DNA of 64,000 nucleotides from Acinetobacter rongchengensis (GCF_003611475.1 NZ_RAXT01000002.1:62001-126000); one strand, 5' to 3'; counted from the first letter of the stretch, positions 27,552 to 38,429 are shown. The notes: generated from the sequence alone by a model not told the origin. A program made the numbers and translations.

Positions 27552-29777
27552 ATGCCGAACACAATTGATACGCCACAACACATTCACCGTATTCAGGTTG
27601 CTGTTCCTGTCTATTTGAACGACTGTTTTGACTATCAAGTCAGTGCTGAACAATATGCTCAAGCAGAAATTGGAGCACGTGTTGCCGTTTCTTTTGGTAG
27701 GCAAAGTCTGATTGGCATTATTGTCAAAAAAATAGCACCTGATGAACCCATTGACTCACATTTCAAACTCAAATTCATTACTGAGTTATTAGATGAACAA
27801 GCGATTTTAGACAGTAAAGTTTTAAGTTTATTGACATGGTCTGCGCAATATTATCAATTTCCAATCGGTGAAGTGATTCAAACGGCTTTACCGACATTAT
27901 TACGTCAAGGTAAACCCTATAATCTGTTGGCGCGTACCTGGAAAGTCTTAGAGTTAAATGCTGAAGAAAAGATAAAACGTTCTGAGAAGCAACAAGAAGC
28001 CTATAAAATACTTAAATTACATCCTCAAGGAACGCATGAAAATATTCTTAATTTAAGTGGCGTTGAAACAGCAACCTTAAAAGCACTTGAGAAAAAACAA
28101 ATTGTTCGTTGTGATTTAGAAGAACAAAATGTAAAACCTGAACCTGTACAACTGGCGCAAATGCCATTAACAGCCAATGAAGATCAAAAGAAAGCCATTC
28201 AAACCATTTTAAAAGCACAGAATAAATACCAAGCTTTTTTATTGGATGGTTTAACGGGCAGTGGTAAAACAGAAGTCTATTTACAAGTCATGCACGAAGT
28301 GCTTAAACAAGGCAAGCAAGTTCTTGTTTTAGTACCAGAAATTGGATTAACCCCACAAACCATTAGCCGTTTTCAATCACGCTTTCACTGCAATATTGCG
28401 CTACTCCATTCAGGTTTAAACGACACTAAACGCTTACAAGCTTGGCAGCATGCGCAAACTGGAAAAGCTTCGATTATTCTTGGGACACGTTCTGCAATTT
28501 ATACACCCTTACCTAATTTGGGCTTAATTATTTTAGATGAAGAACATGATCTTTCATTTAAGCAGCAAGAAGGATTTCGTTATCACGCACGTGATGTTGC
28601 GATGTATCGTGCGCATCTTGAAAACTGCCCGATTATTTTAGGTTCTGCAACACCAAGTATTGATAGTTATTATCTTGCACGTCAAGAAAAGCTGACCCGT
28701 ATTGAGTTAAATCAGCGTGCAGGTACAGCGGTCATGCCTAAAATGCATATCATTGATTTAAAAGTTGCTAAAAAACAAAATGGTTTAAGTGATAGCTTAA
28801 TCACTGAAATTAGAAAACGTTTAGAGAAAAAAGAACAAGTTTTAATTTTCTTAAATCGTCGTGGTTATGCACCTGTTCTCATCTGTGAAAGTTGTGGTTG
28901 GCAAGCCAATTGCCCACATTGTGATGCTCATTTCACCCTACACCTGAAGCCATATCAGCATTTACATTGCCATCATTGTGGTACGATTAATCGCTTACCT
29001 GATGCATGTCCTCAGTGTAATCAAACCCAACTCAAACCGATTGGCATGGGTACAGCCAAGGTGGAAGAAACACTCCACGAACTCTTCCCAAACTTCCCTG
29101 TACTCAGAGTCGACCGTGATTCGACCAGCCGAGTAGGCAGTTGGCAACGACTTTATGATCAAATCCAAAAGAGTGAGCCCACTATTTTACTGGGAACACA
29201 AATGCTTGCCAAAGGGCATCATTTTCCTTATGTAACTTTGGTGGCTATTTTAGATATAGATGCAGGTTTATTGAGCGTCGATTTCCGTGCGATAGAGCGT
29301 ACAGCACAATTGATTATTCAAGTTGCAGGACGTGCAGGACGAGGTGAAAAGAAAGGCGAAGTTTATCTGCAAACACTACGCCCCGATCATCCATTGTTAA
29401 ATACGTTGATTGAAAAAGATTATCGTGCCTTTGCCAAACAAACCCTAAAAGACCGACAAGCCGCATTATTACCTCCATGTCGTTATGCGATTTTGATTCG
29501 CTGTGAGTCTAAAAATCAGGATGAAAATCTAAACTTTCTCACCGAAATGACACAGTTACTCAGGCAAACATCTGAAGAGAATTTGATTGATATTTGGGGA
29601 CCAATTCCCGCACCAATGGAGCGTAAAGCAGGTCGCTACCAAGCACATGTTGTATTGTTGTCTCAAGATCGCGCTAAAATGCATTTCTATATTCGACAAT
29701 GGTGGCAAAATCTTTTACATAGCAAACCATCCAGTCTAAAAGTGACCATTGATGTTGACCCACAAGAATTGAGTTAG
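27552..29777 (+). CDS. priA: Primosomal protein N' (replication restart helicase PriA)
   Basis: A 741-residue superfamily 2 helicase that reloads the replisome at stalled forks. It has an N-terminal 3'-end-binding domain, Walker A LDGLTGSGKTEVYLQ, the DEEH box (ILDEEHDLSFKQQ), eight zinc-binding cysteines in CESCGW, CPHCDAHF, CHHCG and CPQCNQ, and the helicase C-terminal motif VAGRAGRGEKKG. Full length. It acts downstream of recombination by RecBCD, also encoded here at 41-50 kb. Confidence 0.96.
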   Translation: MPNTIDTPQHIHRIQVAVPVYLNDCFDYQVSAEQYAQAEIGARVAVSFGRQSLIGIIVKKIAPDEPIDSHFKLKFITELLDEQAILDSKVLSLLTWSAQYYQFPIGEVIQTALPTLLRQGKPYNLLARTWKVLELNAEEKIKRSEKQQEAYKILKLHPQGTHENILNLSGVETATLKALEKKQIVRCDLEEQNVKPEPVQLAQMPLTANEDQKKAIQTILKAQNKYQAFLLDGLTGSGKTEVYLQVMHEVLKQGKQVLVLVPEIGLTPQTISRFQSRFHCNIALLHSGLNDTKRLQAWQHAQTGKASIILGTRSAIYTPLPNLGLIILDEEHDLSFKQQEGFRYHARDVAMYRAHLENCPIILGSATPSIDSYYLARQEKLTRIELNQRAGTAVMPKMHIIDLKVAKKQNGLSDSLITEIRKRLEKKEQVLIFLNRRGYAPVLICESCGWQANCPHCDAHFTLHLKPYQHLHCHHCGTINRLPDACPQCNQTQLKPIGMGTAKVEETLHELFPNFPVLRVDRDSTSRVGSWQRLYDQIQKSEPTILLGTQMLAKGHHFPYVTLVAILDIDAGLLSVDFRAIERTAQLIIQVAGRAGRGEKKGEVYLQTLRPDHPLLNTLIEKDYRAFAKQTLKDRQAALLPPCRYAILIRCESKNQDENLNFLTEMTQLLRQTSEENLIDIWGPIPAPMERKAGRYQAHVVLLSQDRAKMHFYIRQWWQNLLHSKPSSLKVTIDVDPQELS

Positions 29778-29952
29778 CAACTTAACACATTACTTTTATG
29801 AACATCGCTTTTATATAAGAAGGGTTTAGAAGCCTTTTCAAAAGATAGTGATCACAACTGGATTTAAAAGAAAATGACCACATAAATAGCTCAAAATCGC
29901 TCACAAAACCAAGTTACAATTTCGATAGAAGAGAAAAACAAAAGGCGTATGG

Positions 29953-31842
29953 ATGTCACTGTTATTACAAATCACCATTTTCCTTGGTGCAGCGCTATTG
30001 CTGGTTCCATTAGGTAAAAAACTCGGGATTGCCACAGTACTTGGTTATTTATTTACGGGAATCATCCTTGGACCTAGCGTATTTAATATCGCCAATGATC
30101 CTGAAGAGATCATGCATCTTGCCGAGTTTGGCGTCATTCTACTGATGTTCTTGATTGGTTTAGAGCTTCGCCCTCAACGACTTTGGGAAATGCGTCAATC
30201 CATTTTTGTGATGGGAACATTACAAGTCGTAGCAACAGGCTTGGTACTGATGGGAACAGTTTATCTGCTTCTTCAACAATCACTTTCCTCGAGCTTCGTG
30301 ATTGGATTTGCCCTCGCCCTTTCTTCAACGGCTTTTGTTTTACAATTACTCGCAGAAAAACAACAACTCAATACCACGCATGGTCAACAGTCTTTCTCAA
30401 TATTATTGTTTCAAGATATTGCAGCGATTCCCTTACTGGCAGTCATTCCGCTACTGGCAGGTGGTGATTCTACCCACCACGGCATTGCTTACTTTGCAGC
30501 GATTATTGCAACATTCACAGGCTTATTCTTATTCAGCCGTTATGTAATGCGTCCTTTTTTTCGCTTTGTCGCAAAAAGTGGTGCAACCGAGTTAATTACT
30601 GCTGTTGGACTTTTTATCGTCCTCGGTGTCGTTTTATTGATGGGTTTTATTGGAATCAGCACCACACTTGGCGCATTTCTCACAGGCGTTTTATTAGCAG
30701 ATTCAGAGTTCCGCCACGAATTGGAAGCCAGCATTGCGCCATTTAAAGGCTTATTACTCGGTCTATTTTTTATGACTGTAGGCATGACCACACAGTTATC
30801 ATTATTGATCGACATGCCTGTACTGATTATCGGCGGAGCACTTGCTTTGATCTTAATCAAAGCACTGGTCATGTTGATCATCGCACGCCTGAAAAAGATG
30901 AGTTGGTCAAATAGTTTTATGGTTGCTGTGTGTTTGGCCCAAGGTGGTGAGTTTGCATTTGTAGTACTCAACGTTGCGAAAAGTGAAAAAGTCCTCACTC
31001 AAGCCATCATTGAACCGCTTACTTTGGTCGTCACACTTTCTATGGTGATGACACCGATCTTCTTTTGGTTGGTGAATAACAAAATTGTTCCCTTGCTGAA
31101 TAAAGGAATTGAACCTGAATACGATGATATTCCCAATCAACATCCTGCATTAATCATTGCAGGTTTTGGTCGTGTTGGGCAAATTGTTGCACGTTTAGCA
31201 CGTGTACAACATTTTAAATTCACGGCGATTGATAATAATTTACAAAGAATCGATTTTGTTCGCCGTTATGGTGGAACATTATATTATGGTGATGTGACTT
31301 TGCCTGATCTATTGCGTTCGGCAGGCATTGAGCATGCTAAAGTTTTTGTTTTAGCCATCGATGATGTTGAAGATTCGATGAATGTCGCACGGCATATTCG
31401 TTTGAATTATCCCAATCTGACATTATTGGCCCGTGCACGTGATCGACACCATACCCACTTATTACGTGATTTAGGTGTTAAACATATTTGGCGTGAAACC
31501 TATCTAACCTCTCTCGGTATGGGCTATCGAATGCTATGTGAATTAGGGGTTTCTAAAACGGATGCTTATGACAGTATTGAGTTATTTAGAAACTACGATG
31601 AGGCGCTTTTATCTCGACAGCAACATATTTATGCAGATGAACAAAAAGTGTTTGAAAGTTATAAGAGTTTCTTATCAGAACTGGAACACTTATTTGAAAG
31701 TGACAGCCAAGCATCGACACAAGATCCAAGCAAATTTAAAGATGATCCTCATCAAGATGAATCTGGACTTGAACGTGTCCAAGTGTCACATAACGATCAG
31801 GATCGAATCAATGTCACACGTGATAACGACAATTCATCCTGA
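29953..31842 (+). CDS. CPA2-family potassium/proton antiporter, Kef type
   Basis: A 629-residue protein: about 12 N-terminal helices of the Na/H exchanger fold (residues 1-380) joined to a cytoplasmic TrkA-N/RCK domain that begins at IIAGFGRVGQIVARLA (about 398) and binds nucleotide. The pattern ALSSTAFVLQLLAEK and the conserved GEFAFV segment are typical of KefB/KefC. These systems export potassium when glutathione adducts bind. No KefF/KefG ancillary subunit is adjacent. The tail is polar and highly charged. KefB versus KefC cannot be decided. Confidence 0.9.
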   Translation: MSLLLQITIFLGAALLLVPLGKKLGIATVLGYLFTGIILGPSVFNIANDPEEIMHLAEFGVILLMFLIGLELRPQRLWEMRQSIFVMGTLQVVATGLVLMGTVYLLLQQSLSSSFVIGFALALSSTAFVLQLLAEKQQLNTTHGQQSFSILLFQDIAAIPLLAVIPLLAGGDSTHHGIAYFAAIIATFTGLFLFSRYVMRPFFRFVAKSGATELITAVGLFIVLGVVLLMGFIGISTTLGAFLTGVLLADSEFRHELEASIAPFKGLLLGLFFMTVGMTTQLSLLIDMPVLIIGGALALILIKALVMLIIARLKKMSWSNSFMVAVCLAQGGEFAFVVLNVAKSEKVLTQAIIEPLTLVVTLSMVMTPIFFWLVNNKIVPLLNKGIEPEYDDIPNQHPALIIAGFGRVGQIVARLARVQHFKFTAIDNNLQRIDFVRRYGGTLYYGDVTLPDLLRSAGIEHAKVFVLAIDDVEDSMNVARHIRLNYPNLTLLARARDRHHTHLLRDLGVKHIWRETYLTSLGMGYRMLCELGVSKTDAYDSIELFRNYDEALLSRQQHIYADEQKVFESYKSFLSELEHLFESDSQASTQDPSKFKDDPHQDESGLERVQVSHNDQDRINVTRDNDNSS

Positions 31843-31940
31843 TAAGAAATCAGTTGTTTCTTATAAAATGATTTTTTAAATGAGATGAAACTTGTGATTT
31901 AAAATATCGTCACCATCTAAGCAGGAATTTGGAGAATTTT

Positions 31941-32816
31941 ATGTCTGATTTACGTCAACGTTTTTATATTGAAGATAGTCCTGTGCGTGGTGAAGTTGTG
32001 CATTTGGAACAAGCACTACAAACGATTTTGGCACAACGTAACTATGCACCTGCTGTACAAATCCTTTTAGGTGAAATGCTCAGTGCAACTGCATTATTAG
32101 CCAGTACATTAAAAATTAAGGGACGTATCAGCTTACAAATTCAAGCTGAAGGTACATTTAAATGGGCAATGGCTGAATGTAACCACTTAGGTGATGTTCG
32201 TGCTTTAGCAGACTATGAAGAAGATCCTCGTTTTATGCAAGGCGAAGACAGTCGAACGGTCTTATCATCTCTGGTCAAACCAATTTTATTTATCAATATC
32301 GAACCTGAGTTTGGTGAACGTTATCAAGGGATTGTTGCTTTAGATCAACCTACTTTGGCTGGTTGCTTGATGCAATATTATGATTTATCTGCACAAATTC
32401 CGACACGCATTGTTTTAGCCAGTTCTGCACAGCGTTCAGGTGGCCTACTGATTCAATTATTACCACGTAATAATGAAGAAGAACAACAACGTGTAGACGA
32501 AGACTTGTGGCCTCGTTTAACCATGCTTACTGAAACACTGAAAACTGAAGAATTAACAGATTTAAGTGCACAAGAAATTCTATACCGTTTATATAACGAA
32601 GAAGAAGTTCGTTTACCTGAAGTTGAGCAGTTGCAGTTTAATTGCACATGTTCACGTGATAAATGCAAAAATGCTTTAATTCAAATTGGTTTAGATGCTG
32701 TTAAAGAAACGCTCGAGTTCCAGAACCCAATCGAAATGGATTGCCAATTCTGTAATAAGAAATACCAATTTACAGCAAAAGAGGCTCTGGATCTTTTTGG
32801 TGAGCATTTAAGCTAA
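31941..32816 (+). CDS. hslO: Hsp33 redox-regulated chaperone
   Basis: A 291-residue holdase activated by oxidation. The C-terminal redox switch zinc site is Cys235-Thr-Cys237 and Cys268-Gln-Phe-Cys271, the CxC...CxxC pattern. The ATG at 31941 has GGAG 7 nt upstream; a TTG at 31929 also in frame is rejected. It follows the Kef gene by 99 bp in the same direction; both respond to electrophile or oxidative stress, which may be coincidence. Confidence 0.95.
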   Translation: MSDLRQRFYIEDSPVRGEVVHLEQALQTILAQRNYAPAVQILLGEMLSATALLASTLKIKGRISLQIQAEGTFKWAMAECNHLGDVRALADYEEDPRFMQGEDSRTVLSSLVKPILFINIEPEFGERYQGIVALDQPTLAGCLMQYYDLSAQIPTRIVLASSAQRSGGLLIQLLPRNNEEEQQRVDEDLWPRLTMLTETLKTEELTDLSAQEILYRLYNEEEVRLPEVEQLQFNCTCSRDKCKNALIQIGLDAVKETLEFQNPIEMDCQFCNKKYQFTAKEALDLFGEHLS

Positions 32817-32825
32817 TCAATCGTT

Positions 32826-32870
32826 TGGCCCTGAAATAAGTGAAACTTAAAGTAGCTTATTTCAGAGCCA
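32826..32870 (+). terminator. Hairpin after hslO, possible terminator
   Basis: Arms TGGCCCTGAAATAAG / CTTATTTCAGAGCCA pair with one mismatch around a 15-nt loop just after the hslO stop; no T tract follows. Confidence 0.55.
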
Positions 32871-33054
32871 AGTATTGAAAATATTTATGCTATTTTGCTG
32901 TATAAAAGATCCGAAAAATCTCTAGACTCTACTCTTTCATGTATTTTCTCTTGATAGATAACTTTTGAAACAATAAGCACACTAAGTCCCTCTTCCATCT
33001 GCCTTAAAAAAAGCATAAAAATAGAATAAAGCTAAACAAATAATGACTTTAAAT

Positions 33055-34017
33055 ATGGCAAAAAACTTCTATGAAGAACTAGGTGTCGCTAAAACAGCAA
33101 CACCTGACGAAATTAAAAAGGCTTACCGCAAATTAGCAAGAAAATACCACCCTGACGTGAGTAAAGAAGCCAATGCTGAAGAAAAAATGCAGGCTATTAA
33201 TGTGGCTTACGACACGCTCAGTAATGAAGAAAAGAAAAAACAATATGACTTTGAACTAGAACACCCTCAAGGTTTTGCTGGATTTGGGCAAGGCCAAGGC
33301 ACAGGTGGTTTTGGAGATGGACAGTATTATCATCAAAGTAGTCAAGGGAATGCGCAAGATTTTAGTGGCTTTGAGGATTTATTTGGCCGCTTTGGTGGCG
33401 GTTTTGGTGGCGGTCAACAACATGACTTTGGTCAACGCAATTCTAGACAGCAAAGAAGCTATAAAGGTGAAGACCAACACGCCAGTATAGAAGTTCCGAT
33501 TGATGTTGCTTACGAGGGTGTAACACAAAGTATTACCCTGCAAATCCCAACCTATAACGCTTATGGTGAGCCTGAGGTTCAACGTAAAACCTTACAAGTT
33601 AAAATTCCAAAAGGAATGAAAGAAGGACAACAAATTCGTCTTTCCAAACAAGGTCAAGCAGGAATCAATGGCGGTGAAAATGGCGATTTATACATTGAAA
33701 TCCAATATCAAAATACAGACCGCATCCGTGTTGAAGGCGCTGATGTGTATTACACTGTTGATGTTACCCCTTGGGAAGCAGCGTTAGGACAAAGTATTGA
33801 AGTCAATACACCAGCAGGAAAAGTCAAAGTTACTGTTCCTAAAAATGCCAGAAACAATCAACAGTTACGTTTAAAAGATAAAGGAATCCCCAATAAAACA
33901 CCTGGACATCTGTATTTAGTGATTAATATTGTGTATCCGAAAGCTGAAACAGAAACACAGCAAAAAGCCTATCAAGACTTTGCGGATGCTTTTTCTCATT
34001 TTAACCCTCGTTCATAG
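33055..34017 (+). CDS. cbpA: CbpA, DnaJ-type nucleoid-associated co-chaperone
   Basis: A 320-residue class B J-protein. J-domain residues about 3-70 include KAYRKLARKYHPDVSKEA with the HPD motif, followed by a Gly/Phe linker (GFGQGQGTGGFGDG) and two DnaJ C-terminal domains (IPKGMKEGQQIRLSKQGQ; LRLKDKGIPN). CbpA stimulates DnaK and binds curved DNA. An ATG at 33043 is in frame; 33055 gives the usual MAKNFYEELGV start, though neither has a clear ribosome site. It forms a pair with cbpM. Confidence 0.92.
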   Translation: MAKNFYEELGVAKTATPDEIKKAYRKLARKYHPDVSKEANAEEKMQAINVAYDTLSNEEKKKQYDFELEHPQGFAGFGQGQGTGGFGDGQYYHQSSQGNAQDFSGFEDLFGRFGGGFGGGQQHDFGQRNSRQQRSYKGEDQHASIEVPIDVAYEGVTQSITLQIPTYNAYGEPEVQRKTLQVKIPKGMKEGQQIRLSKQGQAGINGGENGDLYIEIQYQNTDRIRVEGADVYYTVDVTPWEAALGQSIEVNTPAGKVKVTVPKNARNNQQLRLKDKGIPNKTPGHLYLVINIVYPKAETETQQKAYQDFADAFSHFNPRS

Positions 34018-34055
34018 GCTTGTATGCACATTAACGCTGCCAAAGGAGAGCAATC

Positions 34056-34394
34056 ATGACAACTATTCAATATCGTGAGATTGTTTATGACGGTTATCAG
34101 GATGCAGAAATCGTTGACGAAAACTTAAATTTAGATCTGAAACATTTTGCTCAAGCATGTGGTCAAAGTCCTGAGTGGATTTTACAACTGCTCGAATACG
34201 AGATATTACCTGCCCGTCCTGAAGAAAGAATCCATCAATTTTTTGGTGAGGATATTTCACGTGCTCGACGTGCCTACCGTCTTCAACGTGACTTTGAAGC
34301 CAGTCTTTCGGCTGTTGCAATGATGATGGATTTAATTGACGAAGTTCAACAATTACGCAAACAAGTCAAACATTTTCACTTTGAATCACACTAA
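34056..34394 (+). CDS. cbpM: CbpM, modulator of CbpA
   Basis: A 112-residue MerR-like helix-turn-helix protein that binds the CbpA J-domain and inhibits it. The pattern DLKHFAQACGQSPEWILQLLEYEIL and the ARRAYRLQRDFEASLSAV helix match the family; a coiled C-terminal helix ends the protein. GGAG precedes the ATG. It lies 38 bp after cbpA. Confidence 0.9.
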   Translation: MTTIQYREIVYDGYQDAEIVDENLNLDLKHFAQACGQSPEWILQLLEYEILPARPEERIHQFFGEDISRARRAYRLQRDFEASLSAVAMMMDLIDEVQQLRKQVKHFHFESH

Positions 34395-34419
34395 TTCATT
34401 TCAAATTGTTAATAGCTAG

Positions 34420-34444
34420 TGACAGGTTAATATTTAACCTGTCA
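34420..34444 (+). terminator. Hairpin after cbpM
   Basis: A perfect 11-bp stem TGACAGGTTAA / TTAACCTGTCA with a 3-nt loop lies 25 bp after the cbpM stop; no T tract. Confidence 0.55.
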
Positions 34445-34525
34445 TGATCTGTAGCCTATTCTGAATGTTTTGCGAAGTTGTTTTGTTAATCGATTAAAAT
34501 CTTTTACAAGAGGTGACGTGCTACT

Positions 34526-34795
34526 ATGAATTCAAAGGTGATGAATAAAAAACTTAAACACATGTTTCCTGAACACAGAGAACTGATGTGTACATTAAAA
34601 CAAGAAAACCCGCATTTTGCTAAACTTTTGACAGATCACGATGAATTGGATCGTGAAATTAGTCAACTTGAACTTGATCCTCTCAATCATATTCATACAG
34701 ACATTGAGCTACTCAAACGCAAAAAATTAAAATTAAAAGACCAACTTTATCTTATTCTACAAAAGACAGCTCAAATTAATCCTGAAACAGAATAA
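34526..34795 (+). CDS. YdcH/DUF465 family small coiled-coil protein
   Basis: An 89-residue, highly charged alpha-helical protein: HPEH-like MFPEHRELMCTLKQENPHFAKLLTDHDEL followed by a Lys-rich helix (LLKRKKLKLKDQLYLIL), the DUF465 layout. Function unknown. GAGGTGA lies 8 nt before the ATG. Convergent with corA, separated by only 7 bp. Confidence 0.85.
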   Translation: MNSKVMNKKLKHMFPEHRELMCTLKQENPHFAKLLTDHDELDREISQLELDPLNHIHTDIELLKRKKLKLKDQLYLILQKTAQINPETE

Positions 34796-34802
34796 CCGCA
34801 TA

Positions 34803-36026
34803 TTATTTCAGTTTTGTGATTTTTTCGACTTCTTTCATGGTCTGTTTAATCGGCTCATAGTTTAAGAACCAAAGCAAATCCACACGTTGATTTTTGTGTT
34901 GTTGAGCTAACATATCAATAACACTCCTTTCCCCTCGCCCGACCAAATGTCTGCGATAAAAATAAACGATGAGGATCACAGTACACATCAACATCACCAT
35001 TAACATCATCCAAAAACCAATTGGATTTTTGAGTCCAGGAATAAATTCAAAATTCATCCCATAAACACCCGTTAACAAGGTTAATGGTGCAAATACAGCA
35101 GTAATAATCGCAAGTATTCGCATATTCTCATTGGTTTGATTGGCGATTGCAGAGAAATGTAGATCAATTGCGGATTGTATTGCATTACTTAAACGCACTG
35201 TATATTTTTGAATACGTTCCACATGGCTGACAAGATCATCCACGCGAACGAGCATAATGTCTTGTTTTTCTGCTTTTTTCTTTCCTTTTAAATGAGAATA
35301 ATTTTCTACAATTTCATCTCTCAATTCTTGTAGCGCATCAATTTGTTCCTCACATAAATTTTCAATTTGCTGAAAGCCCAAATTCTCTTGAAAAAGCTGA
35401 TGCCACTTGGCAAATCGACGATTGCCTTGCAATAATTCTTGCTGCCAAAATTCAACACGTTTTGATAGCGGGCCTCGCAGATCTAAATAACCATCAATCA
35501 TGATATTTAAAAGCCGCAGCGCTAAATCGAGTGGCGTAATCGGTAGTTTACGTGGCTTATTTTGCTCATCTAAACTTTTATTGGTGATATTGAGAATACG
35601 AGACAAATAACTCTCAAATGTATGATTACCTTTTTCATGGATGGTTATTAACACTTGAGATGTAATAATAAAACTGATCGGTGAGGTCGCCAATCCATAG
35701 ACACTTTCATACTTGTCCATTGCGATTTCACCTTTATCAATTTGATCATCAGGTGTGATTAACTTACGAAAAATGAGTAAATCATATTCCTCCATCGCAT
35801 CAAATGCGCAAGGATGATCAATATTTAAAATATCGCGAACATGGTATTCATTCAACTGAATACCCGTGGCATCTAGAATCTCTTTTTGCCATTGTTCTGC
35901 ACGATTGACCACATCTTCACGGGTACAATCAATCCACATGAATTGCTGTTCCGCTTGTGCATTATTGTCTCGCTGCACGCAGGTATGGTGTTCATCTTGA
36001 TGTTGAAAAAAATAAAATGTTTGCAT
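34803..36026 (-). CDS. CorA-family divalent cation channel
   Basis: A 407-residue protein with a large cytoplasmic N-terminal funnel domain, a long stalk helix and two C-terminal helices. The loop motif is YGMNFEFIPGL, the true CorA selectivity GMN motif (not the GIN of ZntB), placed at the end of the first helix. CorA channels import magnesium, also cobalt and nickel. It is about 90 residues longer than E. coli CorA, with the extra length in the N-terminal domain. The ATG at 36026 is chosen over a TTG three codons upstream. Confidence 0.88.
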   Translation of the reverse strand: MQTFYFFQHQDEHHTCVQRDNNAQAEQQFMWIDCTREDVVNRAEQWQKEILDATGIQLNEYHVRDILNIDHPCAFDAMEEYDLLIFRKLITPDDQIDKGEIAMDKYESVYGLATSPISFIITSQVLITIHEKGNHTFESYLSRILNITNKSLDEQNKPRKLPITPLDLALRLLNIMIDGYLDLRGPLSKRVEFWQQELLQGNRRFAKWHQLFQENLGFQQIENLCEEQIDALQELRDEIVENYSHLKGKKKAEKQDIMLVRVDDLVSHVERIQKYTVRLSNAIQSAIDLHFSAIANQTNENMRILAIITAVFAPLTLLTGVYGMNFEFIPGLKNPIGFWMMLMVMLMCTVILIVYFYRRHLVGRGERSVIDMLAQQHKNQRVDLLWFLNYEPIKQTMKEVEKITKLK

Positions 36027-36069
36027 AAATCGCAATTATAGTTGTGTTTACTTGTTCACATCATGCCAT

Positions 36070-36129
36070 AAAAAAAGCCTTGAGCAAGCCAAAGTTATGA
36101 CTTTGACCATGCACAAGGCGGGCTTTTTT
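36070..36129. terminator. Compound bidirectional terminator between corA and pnp
   Basis: Arms AAAAAAGCC / GGCTTTTTT enclose a nested CAAAGT / ACTTTG hairpin and a GCCTTG / CAAGGC pair. It lies about 40 bp past the pnp stop, followed on the minus strand by T residues. Confidence 0.75.
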
Positions 36130-36168
36130 AATCAGTCTTATTCACATGAGTGGCCCCATGTGAATATT

Positions 36169-38268
36169 TCAAAGATTATGCTGTTCTACATCTTTCATGG
36201 TTAATTTAATACGACCACGATTATCTACATCCGCAACTTGTACTTTAACGTCTTGACCTTCAGCCAATACATCAGAGACATTTGCAACACGCTCATTCGA
36301 AATTTGAGAGATATGAAGTAGACCATCTGTACCTGGCATAATGTTTACAAACGCACCGAATTCAACGATACGAATCACTTTACCGATATAGATTTTGCCT
36401 GGTTCAACTTCAGCAGTTAATGCTTGGATTTTAGCAATTGCAGCTTGAGCAGCCGCTTTCGTTTCACCAAACACGCGCACTGTACCATTGTCTTCGATAT
36501 CAATCGCAGCTTTGGTTTCTTCAGTGATCGCACGAATTGTCGCACCACCTTTACCAATTACATCACGGATCTTATCAGGGTTGATATTGATCACTTGGAA
36601 TGTAGGTGCATGCATTGAAATTTCAGGGCGTGCACGTGAAATCACTTGGTTCATTTCGTTCAAGATATGCATACGACCTGCATAAGCTTGATTCAATGCA
36701 ACTTCCATAATTTCTTCAGTGATACCTTCAATCTTGATATCCATTTGAAGTGCAGTAATACCGTTTGCAGAACCTGCAACTTTAAAGTCCATATCACCAA
36801 GATGATCTTCATCACCTAAGATGTCAGAAAGAACTGCGAAACGCTCGCCTTCTTTAACTAGACCCATTGCAATACCTGCAACTGGTGCTTTAAGTGGAAC
36901 ACCCGCATCCATAAGTGATAATGAAGCACCACATACAGAAGCCATAGAAGATGAACCATTAGATTCAGTAATGTCAGATACAATACGAATCACGTACGGG
37001 AAGCGGTCAGCAGCAGGCAGAACAGCTTGAACACCACGACGCGCTAAACGACCGTGACCGATTTCACGACGCTTAGGACCAGATTCACGACCCGTTTCAC
37101 CGACTGAATATGCAGGGAAGTTGTAGTGAAGCATGAAGTTGTCAGTTTTTGTGCCTGAAAGTGTATCAACCATCAATGCATCACGTGTATTACCCAAAGT
37201 TGTTGTTACCAACGCCTGAGTTTCACCACGAGTAAACAATGCAGAACCGTGTGCACGATCTAATACACCCACTTGTACGTCGATTGCACGAACAGTTTTC
37301 GTGTCACGACCATCGATACGTGGCTTACCAGACAAGATATTGTCACGTACAGTACGATATTTCAGATCTTCAAAGAGTTCGTTTACTTCGTCAGCAATAC
37401 CTGTTTCGTCATTTTCAGGAACGAACTGTGCAACTGCTTCTGCATAAAGTGCATCAAGTGCTGCATAACGATCTTGCTTTACAGCAATCGTATAAGCTTC
37501 AGAAATTTTTGCTTCAAAAGCATCTTTCAATTGCGCTAAAAGTGCTTCGTTTTTGCTTGGCGCAACCCAAGTCGACTCAACTGCACCCGCAGCTGCTGCA
37601 AATTCTTTAATCGCTTGAATCGCGATTTGCATTTCGTCATGACCGAAAAGTACAGCACCTAACATTTGATCTTCTGAAAGTTCTTTCGCTTCAGATTCAA
37701 CCATCAATACAGCAGATTCTGTACCTGCAACAACAAGGTCAAGATCACTTTCTTTCAACTGTTCGTTGTTCGGGTTTAGAACATATTCACCGTTGATTAA
37801 ACCAACACGTGCACCACCAATTGGGCCACGGAAAGGTGTACCAGCAATCGACAATGCTGCAGATGTACCTAACATTGCTGCAATATCAGCTTCCATGGTT
37901 TTATCAGAAGAAACAACGGTTGCTGTTACTTGGATTTCGTTGAAGTAACCTTCTGGGAACAATGGGCGAATTGGACGGTCAATTAAACGTGAAATCAAAG
38001 TTTCAGCTTCAGACGCACGGCCTTCACGCTTGCCATAACCACCTGGGATACGACCTGCAGCATATTGCTTTTCTTGGTAGTTCACTGTTAATGGGAAGAA
38101 GTCTTGACCCGCTTTTGCTTTAGGCTGTGCAACAACTGCAACTAAAACAGTTACGCCACCCATAGTCACTAAAACTGTATTTGCTTGACGTGCAACACGA
38201 CCCGTTTCTAGTACAACTTGATGTTGACCATACTGAAATTCTTTACGAATAACATTAAACATTGACAT
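36169..38268 (-). CDS. pnp: Polynucleotide phosphorylase
   Basis: A 699-residue 3'-5' exoribonuclease of the RNA degradosome. Two RNase PH domains (about 10-230 and 310-540) carry the [13 protein letters not shown] and [15 protein letters not shown] phosphorolysis motifs. A KH domain ([20 protein letters not shown]) and S1 domain ([28 protein letters not shown]) follow. It is downstream of rpsO as in most gammaproteobacteria; the 251-bp gap contains a hairpin. Confidence 0.97.
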   Translation of the reverse strand: MSMFNVIRKEFQYGQHQVVLETGRVARQANTVLVTMGGVTVLVAVVAQPKAKAGQDFFPLTVNYQEKQYAAGRIPGGYGKREGRASEAETLISRLIDRPIRPLFPEGYFNEIQVTATVVSSDKTMEADIAAMLGTSAALSIAGTPFRGPIGGARVGLINGEYVLNPNNEQLKESDLDLVVAGTESAVLMVESEAKELSEDQMLGAVLFGHDEMQIAIQAIKEFAAAAGAVESTWVAPSKNEALLAQLKDAFEAKISEAYTIAVKQDRYAALDALYAEAVAQFVPENDETGIADEVNELFEDLKYRTVRDNILSGKPRIDGRDTKTVRAIDVQVGVLDRAHGSALFTRGETQALVTTTLGNTRDALMVDTLSGTKTDNFMLHYNFPAYSVGETGRESGPKRREIGHGRLARRGVQAVLPAADRFPYVIRIVSDITESNGSSSMASVCGASLSLMDAGVPLKAPVAGIAMGLVKEGERFAVLSDILGDEDHLGDMDFKVAGSANGITALQMDIKIEGITEEIMEVALNQAYAGRMHILNEMNQVISRARPEISMHAPTFQVININPDKIRDVIGKGGATIRAITEETKAAIDIEDNGTVRVFGETKAAAQAAIAKIQALTAEVEPGKIYIGKVIRIVEFGAFVNIMPGTDGLLHISQISNERVANVSDVLAEGQDVKVQVADVDNRGRIKLTMKDVEQHNL

Positions 38269-38404
38269 GTATTTTTATTTCCTAGTTCTTTTGAACAGTT
38301 ATTCTAGTGGAGACCCCTAAGGTTTGACATTCACTTTAACGACATAAATGACAAAGCTTAGAAGCCGACTTCACTAGAGAATAAACACTAATTTTAAACA
38401 CAAA

Positions 38405-38429
38405 GAAGGAGCGAAACATTCGCCCCTTC
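38405..38429 (-). terminator. Hairpin between rpsO and pnp
   Basis: On the minus strand, 91 bp past rpsO, GAAGGGGCGAA / TTCGCTCCTTC pairs at 10 of 11 positions with a short loop, then TTTGTGTTT. It could end rpsO transcripts or be an RNase III processing site before pnp, as in E. coli. A second stem, GATCTAG / CTAGATC, is at 38434-38454. Confidence 0.7.

Noticed and set aside
30540..30998. 152-codon ORF antisense to the Kef gene
   Set aside because: Complement of hydrophobic helix codons; typical shadow frame.
37239..37610. 123-codon ORF antisense to pnp
   Set aside because: Shadow of the strongly conserved pnp reading frame; no ribosome site or homology.
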